From Rhizobium sp. BK376 (lineage in GTDB: Bacteria; Pseudomonadota; Alphaproteobacteria; Rhizobiales; Rhizobiaceae), in the NCBI RefSeq assembly GCF_004341625.1, contig NZ_SLZG01000011.1, forward strand, positions 1-64,000: a stretch of 64,000 nucleotides of DNA. Reading direction: 5' to 3'. The position numbers and the translations under genes are program-made. How positions within the stretch are numbered: position 1 is the stretch's first letter; every line of letters starts with the position of its first letter. Shown in pieces: positions 46,416 through 56,861 of the stretch. The notes beneath the pieces are model-generated. The model saw only the letters and a program-made list of their open reading frames with translations. It had not been told where the DNA came from and searched no databases.

Positions 46416-47672
46416 TCATGCCTCAGGGCGGATCAGAATGTGCTTCTTCTTGCCTAGCGAAAGCTTGATGACGCCATCGGCGGTCAGTTCGTCATTGCCG
46501 ATCAGCCTGCGTTCGTCGCTGACGGCCTGATCGTTGATGCGGACGGCACCACCCTGAACATGACGGCGGGCCTCGCCGTTCGAACCGGCAAGGCCGGCGC
46601 GGACGATCAGGGACAGCAGGCCGATGCCGGAGTTGAGCTCCGAGGCGGGCACGTCGACCGAGGGAAGGTTGTCGGAAAGACCGCCTTCCTCGAAGGTCTT
46701 GCGTGCGGTCTCGGCGGCCTGTTCGGCTGCCTCGCGGCCATGCAGGATCGCGGTGACTTCCGTCGCCAGGATCTTCTTGACCTCGTTGATTTCCGAACCG
46801 CCAAGCGCAGAAAGGCGCGCGACCTCATCCATCGGAAGCGTCGTGTAGAGTTTGAGGAAGCGCGAAACATCGGCATCCTCGGTGTTGCGCCAGTACTGCC
46901 AGAAGTCATAGGCAGAGAGCATGTCGGCGTTCAGCCAGACCGCGCCTGACGCCGACTTGCCCATCTTGGCCCCCGACGACGTCGTCAGCAGCGGTGAGGT
47001 CAGCGCGAAAAGCTGCTTCGTCCCCATACGGTGACCGAGGTCGATGCCGTTGACGATGTTGCCCCACTGGTCCGAACCACCCATCTGAAGGCGGCAGTCG
47101 TAGCGCTTGGCCAGTTCGACGAAGTCGTAGGCCTGCAGGATCATGTAGTTGAATTCCAGGAAGGAGAGCGACTGCTCGCGATCCAGGCGCGTCTTGACGC
47201 TATCGAAGGACAGCATGCGGTTGACCGAGAAATGACGGCCGACATCGCGCAGGAATTCGAGGTAGTTCAGCGAGCGCAGCCATTCGGCGTTGTTGATCAT
47301 CAACGCGTCCTTGGGGCCTTCGCCATAGGTCAGGTAATTGGAGAAGACGCGCTTGATCGAGGCGATGTTGCTTTCGATCGTATCGACCGTCATCAGCTGG
47401 CGGGATTCCTCCTTGAAGGAGGGGTCGCCGACCATGCCGGTGCCGCCGCCCATCAGGGAGACCGCACGGTGGCCGGTCGCCTGCATCCAGTGCAGCATCA
47501 TGATCTGGATCAGCGAGCCGGCATGCAGGCTCGGCGCGGTCGGATCAAAGCCGATATAGGCTGTCACGGTTTCCTTGGCGAAGAGGTCGTCCAGCCCGGC
47601 TTCATCGGAAATCTGATGGATGAAGCCGCGCTCCTGGAGGGTGCGAAGGAAATCGGATTTGAATTCGGCCAT
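46416..47672 (-). CDS. tyrS: Tyrosyl-tRNA synthetase
   Basis: A 418-residue class I synthetase. The HIGH-equivalent motif is in FDPTAPSLHAGSLI (near residues 43-56) and the KMSKS-equivalent is GAKMGKSAS (near 232). Catalytic-domain pieces such as SDQWGNIVNGIDLG are intact, and the C-terminal S4-like anticodon-binding domain is seen in RRHVQGGAVRINDQAV near 370. Length is normal. Confidence 0.97.
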   Translation of the reverse strand: MAEFKSDFLRTLQERGFIHQISDEAGLDDLFAKETVTAYIGFDPTAPSLHAGSLIQIMMLHWMQATGHRAVSLMGGGTGMVGDPSFKEESRQLMTVDTIESNIASIKRVFSNYLTYGEGPKDALMINNAEWLRSLNYLEFLRDVGRHFSVNRMLSFDSVKTRLDREQSLSFLEFNYMILQAYDFVELAKRYDCRLQMGGSDQWGNIVNGIDLGHRMGTKQLFALTSPLLTTSSGAKMGKSASGAVWLNADMLSAYDFWQYWRNTEDADVSRFLKLYTTLPMDEVARLSALGGSEINEVKKILATEVTAILHGREAAEQAAETARKTFEEGGLSDNLPSVDVPASELNSGIGLLSLIVRAGLAGSNGEARRHVQGGAVRINDQAVSDERRLIGNDELTADGVIKLSLGKKKHILIRPEA

Positions 47673-47849
47673 AGCTTTTTCTCTTGAGCTTCGTCTCGGT
47701 CGGAGGACTGGGCGGTTTATTTACCGCTTGTTGAACCGTCGCGGCGCGTTTAGCACTGTTTTGAAAATCAGTCACCAGTTGGTTGCGATGCTTTTGACGC
47801 TGCCTTGCACGGCAAGGCGGCCAAGCGAATGATTTTTGCGGGAGGGAAT

Positions 47850-48371
47850 ATGTCAGCAGAGAACATCATTCTGGAAACGCCCCGTCTGGCGCTGGTCCGG
47901 TGGAATGCGGAGGACGTGTCGCTCGTCCACGAGCTGCACGCTGCCACCGAGATGGTGCGCTACTATTCCGACCCGACGCCATGGACCCGCGAAAAGGCGG
48001 CGGAGCGGATTAATTCCTGGTTCGACGAGGAGGCTCGTTTCGGTGTGGCGAAATACAAGTTGCTCGACCGCCACGACGGCCGCTTCCTCGGCCGTGCCGG
48101 CTTTTCGCCCTTCGGCGAACCTGTGGAATTCGAGCTGGGTTATGCGATCAGGCGAGATGCTTGGGGCAAGGGCTATGCGAGCGAAATCGCCGAAGGCTTG
48201 CGCGATTGGTTCTTCCGCAAGGGTATTGCCAACCACTTCATCGCCTTCACGCACCCGGAAAACCTTGCCTCGCAACGTGTGCTGACGAAAATCGGCATGC
48301 GGGACCGCATGCCGATTACGATTGATGGAATTACCTGTGCGACTTTCGAGTTCACCGCCGGTATGCGGTGA
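47850..48371 (+). CDS. RimJ/RimL-type GNAT acetyltransferase
   Basis: A 173-residue GNAT of the RimJ/RimL class: ILETPRLALVRWNAEDVSLV opens the protein; FELGYAIRRDAWGKGYASEIA holds the acetyl-CoA loop (split as GYAIRRDAWG and KGYASEIA); ENLASQRVLTKIGM is the conserved closing helix. Substrate unknown. ATG 47850 has GGGAGGG 5 bases upstream. It converges on the hydrolase gene with 4 bp between. Confidence 0.88.
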   Translation: MSAENIILETPRLALVRWNAEDVSLVHELHAATEMVRYYSDPTPWTREKAAERINSWFDEEARFGVAKYKLLDRHDGRFLGRAGFSPFGEPVEFELGYAIRRDAWGKGYASEIAEGLRDWFFRKGIANHFIAFTHPENLASQRVLTKIGMRDRMPITIDGITCATFEFTAGMR

Positions 48372-48375
48372 GCGG

Positions 48376-49053
48376 TTAGCGGATGCGCTTGGCAGCCGGC
48401 TCCGGCACCAGTTCGCCGTTGAGACGGCGGTCGAGATAATCCTCGCATTCGCCCATCAGCGTTTCGACTTGGCCGTTGAAGAAGTGGTTGGCGCCGGGAA
48501 CGGTCCTGTGGGTAATCAGGATGCCCTTCTGGGTCTTCAGCTTCTCGACGAGGCCGTTGACGTCCTTTTCCGGTGCGACCTTATCGGCTTCGCCGTTGAT
48601 GATCAGTCCGGAGGACGGGCAGGGTGCCAGGAACGAGAAGTCGTAGGTATTAGGCTGCGGCGCGATCGACATGAAGCCTTCGATCTCCGGACGGCGCATC
48701 AGCAGCTGCATGCCGATCCAGGCGCCGAAGGAATAGCCGGCGACCCAGCAGCTCTTGGAATCGGGATGCAGGCTCTGCACCCAGTCGAGCGCCGAAGCCG
48801 CATCCGACAATTCGCCGGCGCCGTGGTCGAATTCACCCTGGCTGCGGCCGATGCCGCGGAAATTAAAGCGCAGGGTGGTAAAGCCGCGCTTCTGGAACAT
48901 ATAGAAGAGCTGGTAGACGACCTGGTTGTTCATCGTGCCGCCGAACTGAGGGTGCGGGTGCAGGATGATGGCGATCGGTGCGCTTTTTTCCTTGGATGGC
49001 TGATAGCGGCCTTCAAGACGACCAGCGGGGCCGTTGAAAATGACTTCGGGCAT
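48376..49053 (-). CDS. Alpha/beta hydrolase (dienelactone hydrolase-like)
   Basis: A 225-residue hydrolase. Catalytic serine in VAGYSFGAWIG, aspartate in NGEADKVAP and histidine in GANHFFNG are visible. The LHPHPQFGGTMNNQVV and RFNFRGIGRSQGEFD segments mark a conserved proteobacterial family annotated as serine hydrolases of unknown substrate. ATG 49053 is preceded by a possible AGTACCG region; an upstream frame opens at 49095. It is divergent from the SUF operon, sharing the 212-bp intergenic region with its RirA-like and Irr-like sites. Confidence 0.88.
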   Translation of the reverse strand: MPEVIFNGPAGRLEGRYQPSKEKSAPIAIILHPHPQFGGTMNNQVVYQLFYMFQKRGFTTLRFNFRGIGRSQGEFDHGAGELSDAASALDWVQSLHPDSKSCWVAGYSFGAWIGMQLLMRRPEIEGFMSIAPQPNTYDFSFLAPCPSSGLIINGEADKVAPEKDVNGLVEKLKTQKGILITHRTVPGANHFFNGQVETLMGECEDYLDRRLNGELVPEPAAKRIR

Positions 49054-49110
49054 CGGTACTCCGGCTCTTATTTTTTGCGTTCTTACCACGCACAACGCAG
49101 CAAGTTGACT

Positions 49111-49125
49111 TGACGAATGCGCTCA
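49111..49125 (+). promoter_or_regulatory. RirA-like box ahead of the SUF operon
   Basis: TGA-CGAATGCGC-TCA fits the TGA-N9-TCA form of RirA boxes in rhizobia. It overlaps a TTGACG (49110-49115) that could serve as a -35 element, with TAGAAC at 49133-49138 as -10 at 17-bp spacing. RirA is known to repress suf genes when iron is plentiful in Rhizobium; the site assignment here is inference. Confidence 0.5.
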
Positions 49126-49142
49126 TCTTTTCTAGAACGCAG

Positions 49143-49159
49143 TTTAGAACAATTCGAAA
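49143..49159 (+). promoter_or_regulatory. Irr-box (ICE)-like element ahead of the SUF operon
   Basis: TTTAGAACAATTCGAAA is an inverted repeat differing by one base from a perfect TTTAGAA-N3-TTCTAAA ICE motif, bound by Irr in rhizobia and Bradyrhizobium. It lies 107 bp upstream of the first gene and about 18 bp after the RirA-like box. Confidence 0.5.
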
Positions 49160-49265
49160 CTTGGCATAGTCTTTCACGCGTCGTGGAACGTGTCATAAGG
49201 CAAGCCCGGCTGAAATTTCAAGAAAAATGAGCCGAGGCTGAAGAAGGCATCGCAACAGGAAGAAG

Positions 49266-50435
49266 ATGACGGGCTCAAATCGCCTTTATCTTGACTGGAA
49301 TGCGACCGCACCGCTCCATCCGGCGGCGCGGGAGGCGATGTTGCGCGCCATGGATCTTTTCGGGAATCCCAACTCGGTGCATGGCGAAGGCCGGGCAGTG
49401 CGTGCCGCGATCGAAGCAGCGCGCCGGCAAGTCGCCGCCCTGACGGGCGCAGAGCCTGCCCATGTGACCTTTACCAGCGGCGCTACTGAGGCGGCCAATA
49501 TGGTGCTGACGCCGGAATTCCGGATGGGTCGCACGCCGCTTGCTGTCGGCCATCTCTATATTTCCGCGATCGAGCATCCTGCACTACGGGAAGGCGGTCG
49601 CTTCGCCAAGGACCGCGTCAGCGAAATCCCGGTTACCTCGGAAGGAATCGTCGATCTCGGCGCCCTGGAAAGGCTGCTGTCGGCCCATGACAAGGCAAAC
49701 GGTCTGCCGATGGTCGCCGTCATGCTTGCCAATAACGAGACGGGCATCATCCAGCCGGTTTCAGCGGCTGCGAAGGTTACTCAGGCGCATGGCGGACTTT
49801 TCGTTGTCGACGCCGTGCAGGCTGCCGGACGTGTTCCGCTTGATATCAATGAGATCGGTGCGGATTTCATGATCGTCTCGTCGCATAAGATCGGCGGCCC
49901 CAAGGGGGCGGGCGCGCTTGTGTCGCGCGGCGAGATCCTGATGCCGAAGCCGCTCATCCATGGCGGTGGCCAGGAAAAAGGTCACCGGTCGGGGACGGAA
50001 AATTCGCTGGCCGTCATCGGATTCGGCGCTGCCGCTGCGGCTGCCGTTGCGGAATTCGAGTCGCGCAATACGACCATTACCGGTCTCAGGGAGCGTCTCG
50101 AAGCCGGGATGCACCAAGTAGCGCCCGATGTCATCATCCATGGTGCCGACGGCTCACGCGTGCCGAACACCTGCTTTTTCACATTGCCGGGGCTGAAGGC
50201 GGAGACCGGGCAGATCGCTTTCGATCTTGAGGGCGTCGCTCTGTCGGCGGGCTCCGCCTGTTCGTCCGGCAAGGTCGGTGAAAGCCACGTGCTTGTGGCC
50301 ATGGGCTGCGATCCCAAGCTGGGAGCGCTGCGCATTTCGCTCGGTTTTGCGACGACGGAAGAGGACATCGACCGCGCCATATCGGCTTTCGCCAGGATTG
50401 CCGGCCGCCGCAAAGCGGCGGGGCAGGCGGCGTAA
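49266..50435 (+). CDS. NifS/IscS-type cysteine desulfurase at the head of the SUF operon
   Basis: A 389-residue PLP enzyme that removes sulfur from cysteine for Fe-S assembly. The PLP lysine is in SSHKIGGPKGAGAL (near residue 204), histidine in SAIEHPAL (near 104) and the catalytic cysteine in SAGSACSSGKV (near 335), the group-I type with a mobile Cys loop. It is a different class from the SufS encoded further down, so the operon has two desulfurases. It is 146 bp from sufB. Confidence 0.94.
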   Translation: MTGSNRLYLDWNATAPLHPAAREAMLRAMDLFGNPNSVHGEGRAVRAAIEAARRQVAALTGAEPAHVTFTSGATEAANMVLTPEFRMGRTPLAVGHLYISAIEHPALREGGRFAKDRVSEIPVTSEGIVDLGALERLLSAHDKANGLPMVAVMLANNETGIIQPVSAAAKVTQAHGGLFVVDAVQAAGRVPLDINEIGADFMIVSSHKIGGPKGAGALVSRGEILMPKPLIHGGGQEKGHRSGTENSLAVIGFGAAAAAAVAEFESRNTTITGLRERLEAGMHQVAPDVIIHGADGSRVPNTCFFTLPGLKAETGQIAFDLEGVALSAGSACSSGKVGESHVLVAMGCDPKLGALRISLGFATTEEDIDRAISAFARIAGRRKAAGQAA

Positions 50436-50581
50436 TGCTTTGGAAATTTGCGGAAAGGCAACTTTCCGCTTGCCAAGCGGGCTGAAAAGTCCCCTTTGGC
50501 CCACTACATAAGGGCAAACACAAGTTTGCCTAAACGTTGACAAGCTGCCGGACCTTGTATCCGGCGAGATTGGAGAACGAC

Positions 50582-52050
<1,469 letters not shown>

Positions 52051-52051
<1 letters not shown>

Positions 52052-52413
52052 TGACGCCGGCCCGAACGATAATCCTCTTTCGGCCTGTGGGCCTGGAGGA
52101 ATTGGAGCTCGTGAAGGCAAGTGGCTGGAAGGCCTTTCCGCCCCGCTTGCCGGATCAGCCGATCTTTTACCCCGTGACGAATGAGGGCTATGCCGCTCAA
52201 ATCGCCCGGGATTGGAATACGAAGACCGGATCGCGGCACGGCTATGTAACGCGCTTTGAAGTGGATGCGGACTATGCCGCCCGTTTTGATCGGAAGATCG
52301 TTGGCGGACGGGAACATGAGGAACTTTGGGTGCCGGCGGAAGAACTCGATGAGTTCAATCGCCATATCGTTGGATCGATAGAGGTTACCCAAAAATTCCT
52401 GCCAGTAGACTGA
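52051..52413 (+). CDS. Uncharacterised small protein coupled to sufB
   Basis: A 120-residue soluble protein without cysteines, signal peptide or membrane helix. Sequence features: IILFRPVGLEELELVKASGW at the start, then FPPRLPDQPIFYPVTNEGYA, HGYVTRFEVDAD and EELWVPAEELDEFNRHIVG. I recall stand-alone proteins of this type carrying only an 'ADP-ribosylation/crystallin J1' label of doubtful meaning. The start ATG overlaps the sufB stop by one base, so it is translated with sufB, and sufC follows after 67 bp. A SUF-related role is suggested by context only. Confidence 0.8.
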
Positions 52414-52480
52414 ACGAAGCCGGTAGGCACGCTTTAATGGCTTACGCGACACGCGAGCCAATACGCTAGGAAGTAACAAG

Positions 52481-53236
52481 ATGCTTGAAATCAAGAACCT
52501 GCATGCCCGCATCGCCGAAGATGGCACCGAGATCATCCGTGGTCTGAACCTCACCGTGAAGGCCGGCGAAGTGGCTGCGATCATGGGTCCGAACGGCTCC
52601 GGCAAGTCGACGCTCTCCTACATCCTCTCCGGCCGCGAAGACTACGAAGTGACGGACGGCGATATCCTTTACAATGGCGAGAGCATTCTTGAACTCGACG
52701 CTGCACAGCGTGCCGCCAAGGGCATCTTCCTTGCCTTCCAGTATCCGGTCGAAATTCCCGGCGTTGCCACCATGCAGTTCCTGAAAGTTGCCATGAACGA
52801 GCAGCGCAAGGCGCGCGGCGAGGCCGAGTTGACCACGCCTGATTTCATGCGTCGCGTGAAGGATGCAGCGGGCAAGCTGCACATCAATACCGAGATGTTG
52901 AAGCGTCCGCTGAATGTCGGCTTTTCCGGCGGTGAAAAGAAGCGTGCCGAAATCCTGCAGATGGCGCTGCTGGAGCCGCAGCTTTGCGTGCTCGACGAAA
53001 CCGATTCCGGCCTCGACATCGATGCACTGAAGATCGTGGCCGATGGCGTCAACGCGCTGCGTTCGCCCGACCGCGCCGTCGTCGTCATCACCCACTACCA
53101 GCGCCTTCTCGACTACATCGTCCCTGATACCGTTCACGTCCTCTACAAGGGCCAGATCATCAAGTCAGGCGACAAGACGCTGGCGCATGAGCTGGAAGCC
53201 AACGGCTATGCCGACATCATCGGTGCGGCAGCCTGA
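52481..53236 (+). CDS. sufC: Fe-S cluster assembly ATPase SufC
   Basis: A 251-residue ABC-type ATPase of the SufBCD complex. Walker A GPNGSGKST is at residues 36-44, the signature FSGGEKKR near 149-156 and Walker B LCVLDETDSGLD near 167-178. ATP hydrolysis drives the conformational change of SufB and SufD during cluster formation. Unlike transport ABC proteins, it is soluble. ATG 52481 follows AGGAAGTAACAAG. Confidence 0.97.
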   Translation: MLEIKNLHARIAEDGTEIIRGLNLTVKAGEVAAIMGPNGSGKSTLSYILSGREDYEVTDGDILYNGESILELDAAQRAAKGIFLAFQYPVEIPGVATMQFLKVAMNEQRKARGEAELTTPDFMRRVKDAAGKLHINTEMLKRPLNVGFSGGEKKRAEILQMALLEPQLCVLDETDSGLDIDALKIVADGVNALRSPDRAVVVITHYQRLLDYIVPDTVHVLYKGQIIKSGDKTLAHELEANGYADIIGAAA

Positions 53237-53259
53237 TCGAGGCGGAAAGGAATGGGCTC

Positions 53260-54528
53260 ATGAATATGCAAACGACGAGCCGTTTGACCGCTGCTGAGAC
53301 GGCGCTGATTGAAGCTTTCAATAACCAGTTCGGCGAACTGCCGGGCAATGGCGACGTGGTCGCCGTGCGCGACCGTCTTCTCGACGATCTCAAGACTTCG
53401 GGCCTGCCGACGCGTCGCGTCGAGGCTTGGCACTATACCGACCTGAAAAACCTTCTGCGCAGCGTACCGCCTGAAAAGCGCGACGGCAGCAAGGAGCTTC
53501 CGCCTGTGGTCGAAGGTTCCGATCTCCTGGCAGTTATTCAGGGGCAGACGTCGCGGGCTTCCGTGAAGGGTCTGACTGTTCGTCAATATGCAGAGGATCT
53601 CGTGGACGGCGCTGCTGCAGGGGCTCTCGAAGCGCTTGGCAACGACGATGCCATCGGCCGCATCAACGGCAGCTTCGTGCGCGACGGTTACATTATCGAG
53701 ATTCCGGAAGGCGCGGAACTCGAGTCTCCTCTCGAAATCCAGTTCGCCCATGCGGGCGGGCAGCTCCATACGCGCCTGCCGGTCATGATCGGTGGCAGCG
53801 TCAAAGCGACCATCGTTGAGCGTCACCAGGCGGTGACGGGCGACGCTGCGCTCGTGTCTGCGGTGAGCGACGTTACGATCGGCGATGGCGCCGAGGTGAC
53901 ATGGATTATCCTGCAGCAGCAGGGCAGCGACGATACGCATCTCGGCCAGATCCGGCTCGATCTCGGTGCGGACGTGAAGCTGAAGCTGTTCGTGATCAAC
54001 GCCGGCGGCAAGCTGGTGCGTCAGGAACTGCATATAAAGGCAAGCGGCGAGGGCTCGGAGCTTGTCATCCGCGGCGTCAATCTGCTCGGCGGCGATACGC
54101 ACACCGATGTCACGATGGTTCTTGGCCACAATGTGCCGAATACGACCTCGACGGAAGTGTTCCGCAATGTTGTCTTCGATCGCGCCCGCGGTGTTTTCCA
54201 GGGCATGATCCGGGTTGCCCCGGACGCGCAGAAGACCGATGCCAAGATGTCATGCAATACGCTGCTGATGTCCGACGACGCCGAGTTCTCGGCCAAGCCG
54301 GAGCTCGAGATCTTCGCCGACGACGTTCAGTGTGGCCATGGCGCGACAGTTGCCGATATCGACGAAAACCATCTCTACTATCTGATGGCGCGCGGTATCC
54401 CCAAGAACAAGGCGCGAGCGATGCTGGTCAACGCCTTCGTTGCCGAGATCGTCGAAGAACTCGATGACGAGTCCCTGGTCGAGGCGCTGGAAGGCATCAT
54501 CTCGACCTGGCTCGAAAAGCACGCCTGA
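53260..54528 (+). CDS. sufD: Fe-S cluster assembly protein SufD
   Basis: A 422-residue SufD, the partner of SufB, here with the C-terminal beta-helix domain: FVRDGYIIEIPEGAELESPL, MIRVAPDAQKTDAKMSCNTL, LLMSDDAEFSAKPELEIFAD, DDVQCGHGATVADIDENHLY. The histidine in CGHGAT corresponds to the conserved SufD histidine near the cluster site. It begins 23 bp after sufC. Confidence 0.96.
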   Translation: MNMQTTSRLTAAETALIEAFNNQFGELPGNGDVVAVRDRLLDDLKTSGLPTRRVEAWHYTDLKNLLRSVPPEKRDGSKELPPVVEGSDLLAVIQGQTSRASVKGLTVRQYAEDLVDGAAAGALEALGNDDAIGRINGSFVRDGYIIEIPEGAELESPLEIQFAHAGGQLHTRLPVMIGGSVKATIVERHQAVTGDAALVSAVSDVTIGDGAEVTWIILQQQGSDDTHLGQIRLDLGADVKLKLFVINAGGKLVRQELHIKASGEGSELVIRGVNLLGGDTHTDVTMVLGHNVPNTTSTEVFRNVVFDRARGVFQGMIRVAPDAQKTDAKMSCNTLLMSDDAEFSAKPELEIFADDVQCGHGATVADIDENHLYYLMARGIPKNKARAMLVNAFVAEIVEELDDESLVEALEGIISTWLEKHA

Positions 54529-54541
54529 TAGGATTGATCTG

Positions 54542-55783
54542 ATGGACAAGATAGTTTCAGCGACGGCCTACGACGTCGAAGCCATTCGCAAGGATTTTCC
54601 GATCCTTGCGACCAAGGTCCATGGCAAGCCGCTGGTCTATCTCGACAACGGCGCATCGGCCCAGAAGCCGCAGGTGGTGATCGACGCGATCTCGAACGCT
54701 TATTCACATGAATATGCCAACGTCCATCGCGGCCTTCACTATCTCTCGAACACCGCTACCGAGGCCTATGAAGCGGCGCGCGAAAAGGTTCGCCGCTTCC
54801 TGAATGCGCCTTCCGTCGACGATATCATCTTCACCAAGAACTCCACGGAAGCGATCAACACCGTCGCTTATGGCTGGGGCATGCCCAATATCGGCGAGGG
54901 CGACGAGATCGTCGTCTCGATCATGGAGCATCACTCCAATATCGTGCCGTGGCACTTCATCCGCGAGCGGCAGGGCGCCAAGCTGGTCTGGGTGCCGGTG
55001 GATGACGAAGGTGCGTTCCACATCGAGGATTTCGAGAAGAGCCTGACGGAACGCACCAAGCTCGTCGCCATCACCCACATGTCGAATGCGCTCGGCACTA
55101 TCGTTCCGGTCAAGGAAGTCTGCCGCATAGCCCATGAGCGCGGCATTCCCGTCCTGATCGACGGTTCGCAAGGTGCCGTGCATCTGCCGGTCGACGTGCA
55201 GGATATCGACTGCGATTGGTACGTCATGACCGGCCACAAGCTCTACGGTCCGTCGGGCATCGGCGTCCTTTACGGCAAGAAGGATCGCCTGAAGGCGATG
55301 CGGCCCTTCCAGGGTGGCGGTGAGATGATCTTCGACGTAACGGAAGACATCGTCACTTACAATGATCCGCCGCATCGCTTCGAGGCCGGCACGCCGCCGA
55401 TCGTCCAGGCGATCGGGCTCGGTTTCGCGCTCGACTACATGGATGCGGTCGGACGGGAACGGATCGCTGCCCACGAGGCCGATCTGACCAACTATGCCCG
55501 CGAGCGTCTGCGTGCTGTCAACTCGCTGCGCGTCTTCGGGGATGCGCCCGGCAAGGGCGGCATCTTTTCGTTCGAACTGGCCGGTATCCACGCTCATGAC
55601 GTGTCGATGGTCATCGATCGTCAGGGTGTTGCGGTTCGCGCGGGTACGCATTGCGCGCAGCCGCTCTTGAAACGCTTCGGTGTCACCTCCACATGCCGTG
55701 CATCGTTCGGGATGTATAATACGCGTGCCGAAGTCGACGCCTTGGCTGATGCGCTGGAACATGCGCGCAAGTTCTTTGCTTGA
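54542..55783 (+). CDS. sufS: Cysteine desulfurase SufS
   Basis: A 413-residue group-II (SufS/CsdA) cysteine desulfurase. PLP lysine in TGHKLYGPSG (near residue 231), active cysteine in RAGTHCAQPLL (near 369) and histidine in SIMEHHSN. Group-II enzymes usually need a SufE or SufU partner; neither is encoded in this window. It follows sufD by 13 bp. Confidence 0.96.
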   Translation: MDKIVSATAYDVEAIRKDFPILATKVHGKPLVYLDNGASAQKPQVVIDAISNAYSHEYANVHRGLHYLSNTATEAYEAAREKVRRFLNAPSVDDIIFTKNSTEAINTVAYGWGMPNIGEGDEIVVSIMEHHSNIVPWHFIRERQGAKLVWVPVDDEGAFHIEDFEKSLTERTKLVAITHMSNALGTIVPVKEVCRIAHERGIPVLIDGSQGAVHLPVDVQDIDCDWYVMTGHKLYGPSGIGVLYGKKDRLKAMRPFQGGGEMIFDVTEDIVTYNDPPHRFEAGTPPIVQAIGLGFALDYMDAVGRERIAAHEADLTNYARERLRAVNSLRVFGDAPGKGGIFSFELAGIHAHDVSMVIDRQGVAVRAGTHCAQPLLKRFGVTSTCRASFGMYNTRAEVDALADALEHARKFFA

Positions 55784-55793
55784 GGAATTCGCA

Positions 55794-56174
55794 ATGAGTC
55801 TTGATGAAAGCGAACAGAAAATCGACGTGCGCGAAGGGATCGTGCATTCCAGCATCCCGGCAGAGGAACTGGCGCGCTTGAGCGACGACGTCATTTCGGC
55901 GCTGAAGACAGTCTATGATCCGGAAATTCCGGCTGACATTTTCGAACTCGGTCTGGTCTACAAGATCGACATCGAAGACGACCGCATGGTGAAGATCATG
56001 ATGACCCTGACGGCGCCCGGTTGCCCCGTTGCCGGCGAAATGCCGGGTTGGGTAGAGAACGCCGTCGGCGCCGTTGAAGGTGTCTCCGGTGTCGAGGTCG
56101 AAATGACCTTCGATCCGCCGTGGACGCCCGACCGCATGTCGGAAGAGGCGCAGGTGGCTGTCGGCTGGTATTGA
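55794..56174 (+). CDS. sufT: SufT-like DUF59/MIP18-family protein
   Basis: A 126-residue protein with a DUF59 (MIP18) domain: VYDPEIPADIFELGLVYKID, TLTAPGCPVAGEMPG and WTPDRMSE. The cysteine in APGC is the family's conserved one. SufT proteins aid Fe-S cluster maturation of some enzymes. It starts 10 bp after sufS. The first 35 residues are a variable extension. Confidence 0.93.
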   Translation: MSLDESEQKIDVREGIVHSSIPAEELARLSDDVISALKTVYDPEIPADIFELGLVYKIDIEDDRMVKIMMTLTAPGCPVAGEMPGWVENAVGAVEGVSGVEVEMTFDPPWTPDRMSEEAQVAVGWY

Positions 56175-56251
56175 TCCGTTTACCGGCTGGCACTAAATTT
56201 GATTCATGAAGCACCGGATCTTGACCCCGGTTGCCGAAGGAGACCAAGCCC

Positions 56252-56647
56252 ATGGGCTTTGCAGTAATGACAATGACCGACACGGCTGCCACCCGCGTAA
56301 AGGCGATCGTCGAGAATTCCGGGCCTGATGCCAAGGGGGTTCGCGTCGGCATCAAGAAGGGTGGCTGCGCCGGGATGGAATATACCATCGACCTGGTGAC
56401 GGAGCCCAATGCCAAGGACGACCTGATCGAGCTCGACGGCGCAAAGGTCTGGGTCGAACCATCCGCTGTTCTTTACCTGCTTGGCACCCAGATGGGTTTC
56501 GAGACGACTACGCTGCGGTCGGGCTTTACCTTCACCAATCCGAATCAGACGTCTGCTTGCGGCTGCGGTGAATCGGTTGAACTGAAACCTGCCGATCTCG
56601 CAGCGCTGGCTGCGCAGCGCCAAGCTGAAACCGCGGCAAGCCACTAG
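56252..56647 (+). CDS. sufA: A-type Fe-S carrier SufA
   Basis: A 131-residue A-type carrier, with the three conserved cysteines in GGCAGMEY (near residue 38) and SACGCGES (near 103 and 105). It receives clusters from SufBCD and passes them to targets. It has a C-terminal tail of about 20 residues beyond the usual end. It starts 77 bp after the sufT gene, most likely in the same operon. Confidence 0.94.
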   Translation: MGFAVMTMTDTAATRVKAIVENSGPDAKGVRVGIKKGGCAGMEYTIDLVTEPNAKDDLIELDGAKVWVEPSAVLYLLGTQMGFETTTLRSGFTFTNPNQTSACGCGESVELKPADLAALAAQRQAETAASH

Positions 56648-56746
56648 TCAGCATTGGCTGTGGCGGCGTCGCGGACGGATTTATTCCAGTTGCGTCAATC
56701 TTGTCGCTGGACCGGAAATTATTGCTCCGCTAAATAACTGCACAAG

Positions 56747-56771
56747 TTGCTCATTCGACATCAATGAGCAA
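56747..56771. promoter_or_regulatory. Perfect 9-bp dyad upstream of the LysE gene
   Basis: TTGCTCATT-N7-AATGAGCAA, a perfect inverted repeat, lies 91 bp ahead of the LysE start in a lower-GC region. It could be an operator for an unidentified regulator or the end of the sufA transcript, but no T-run follows directly. Confidence 0.4.
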
Positions 56772-56861
56772 AATTCGGTCGGCCGGTTCTGTTTTCATGA
56801 CAACGTTACAAGGCCTGTTCAAAACCCATGGGGAACCCTGGGGAAGGGAATTGGCTGGGCA

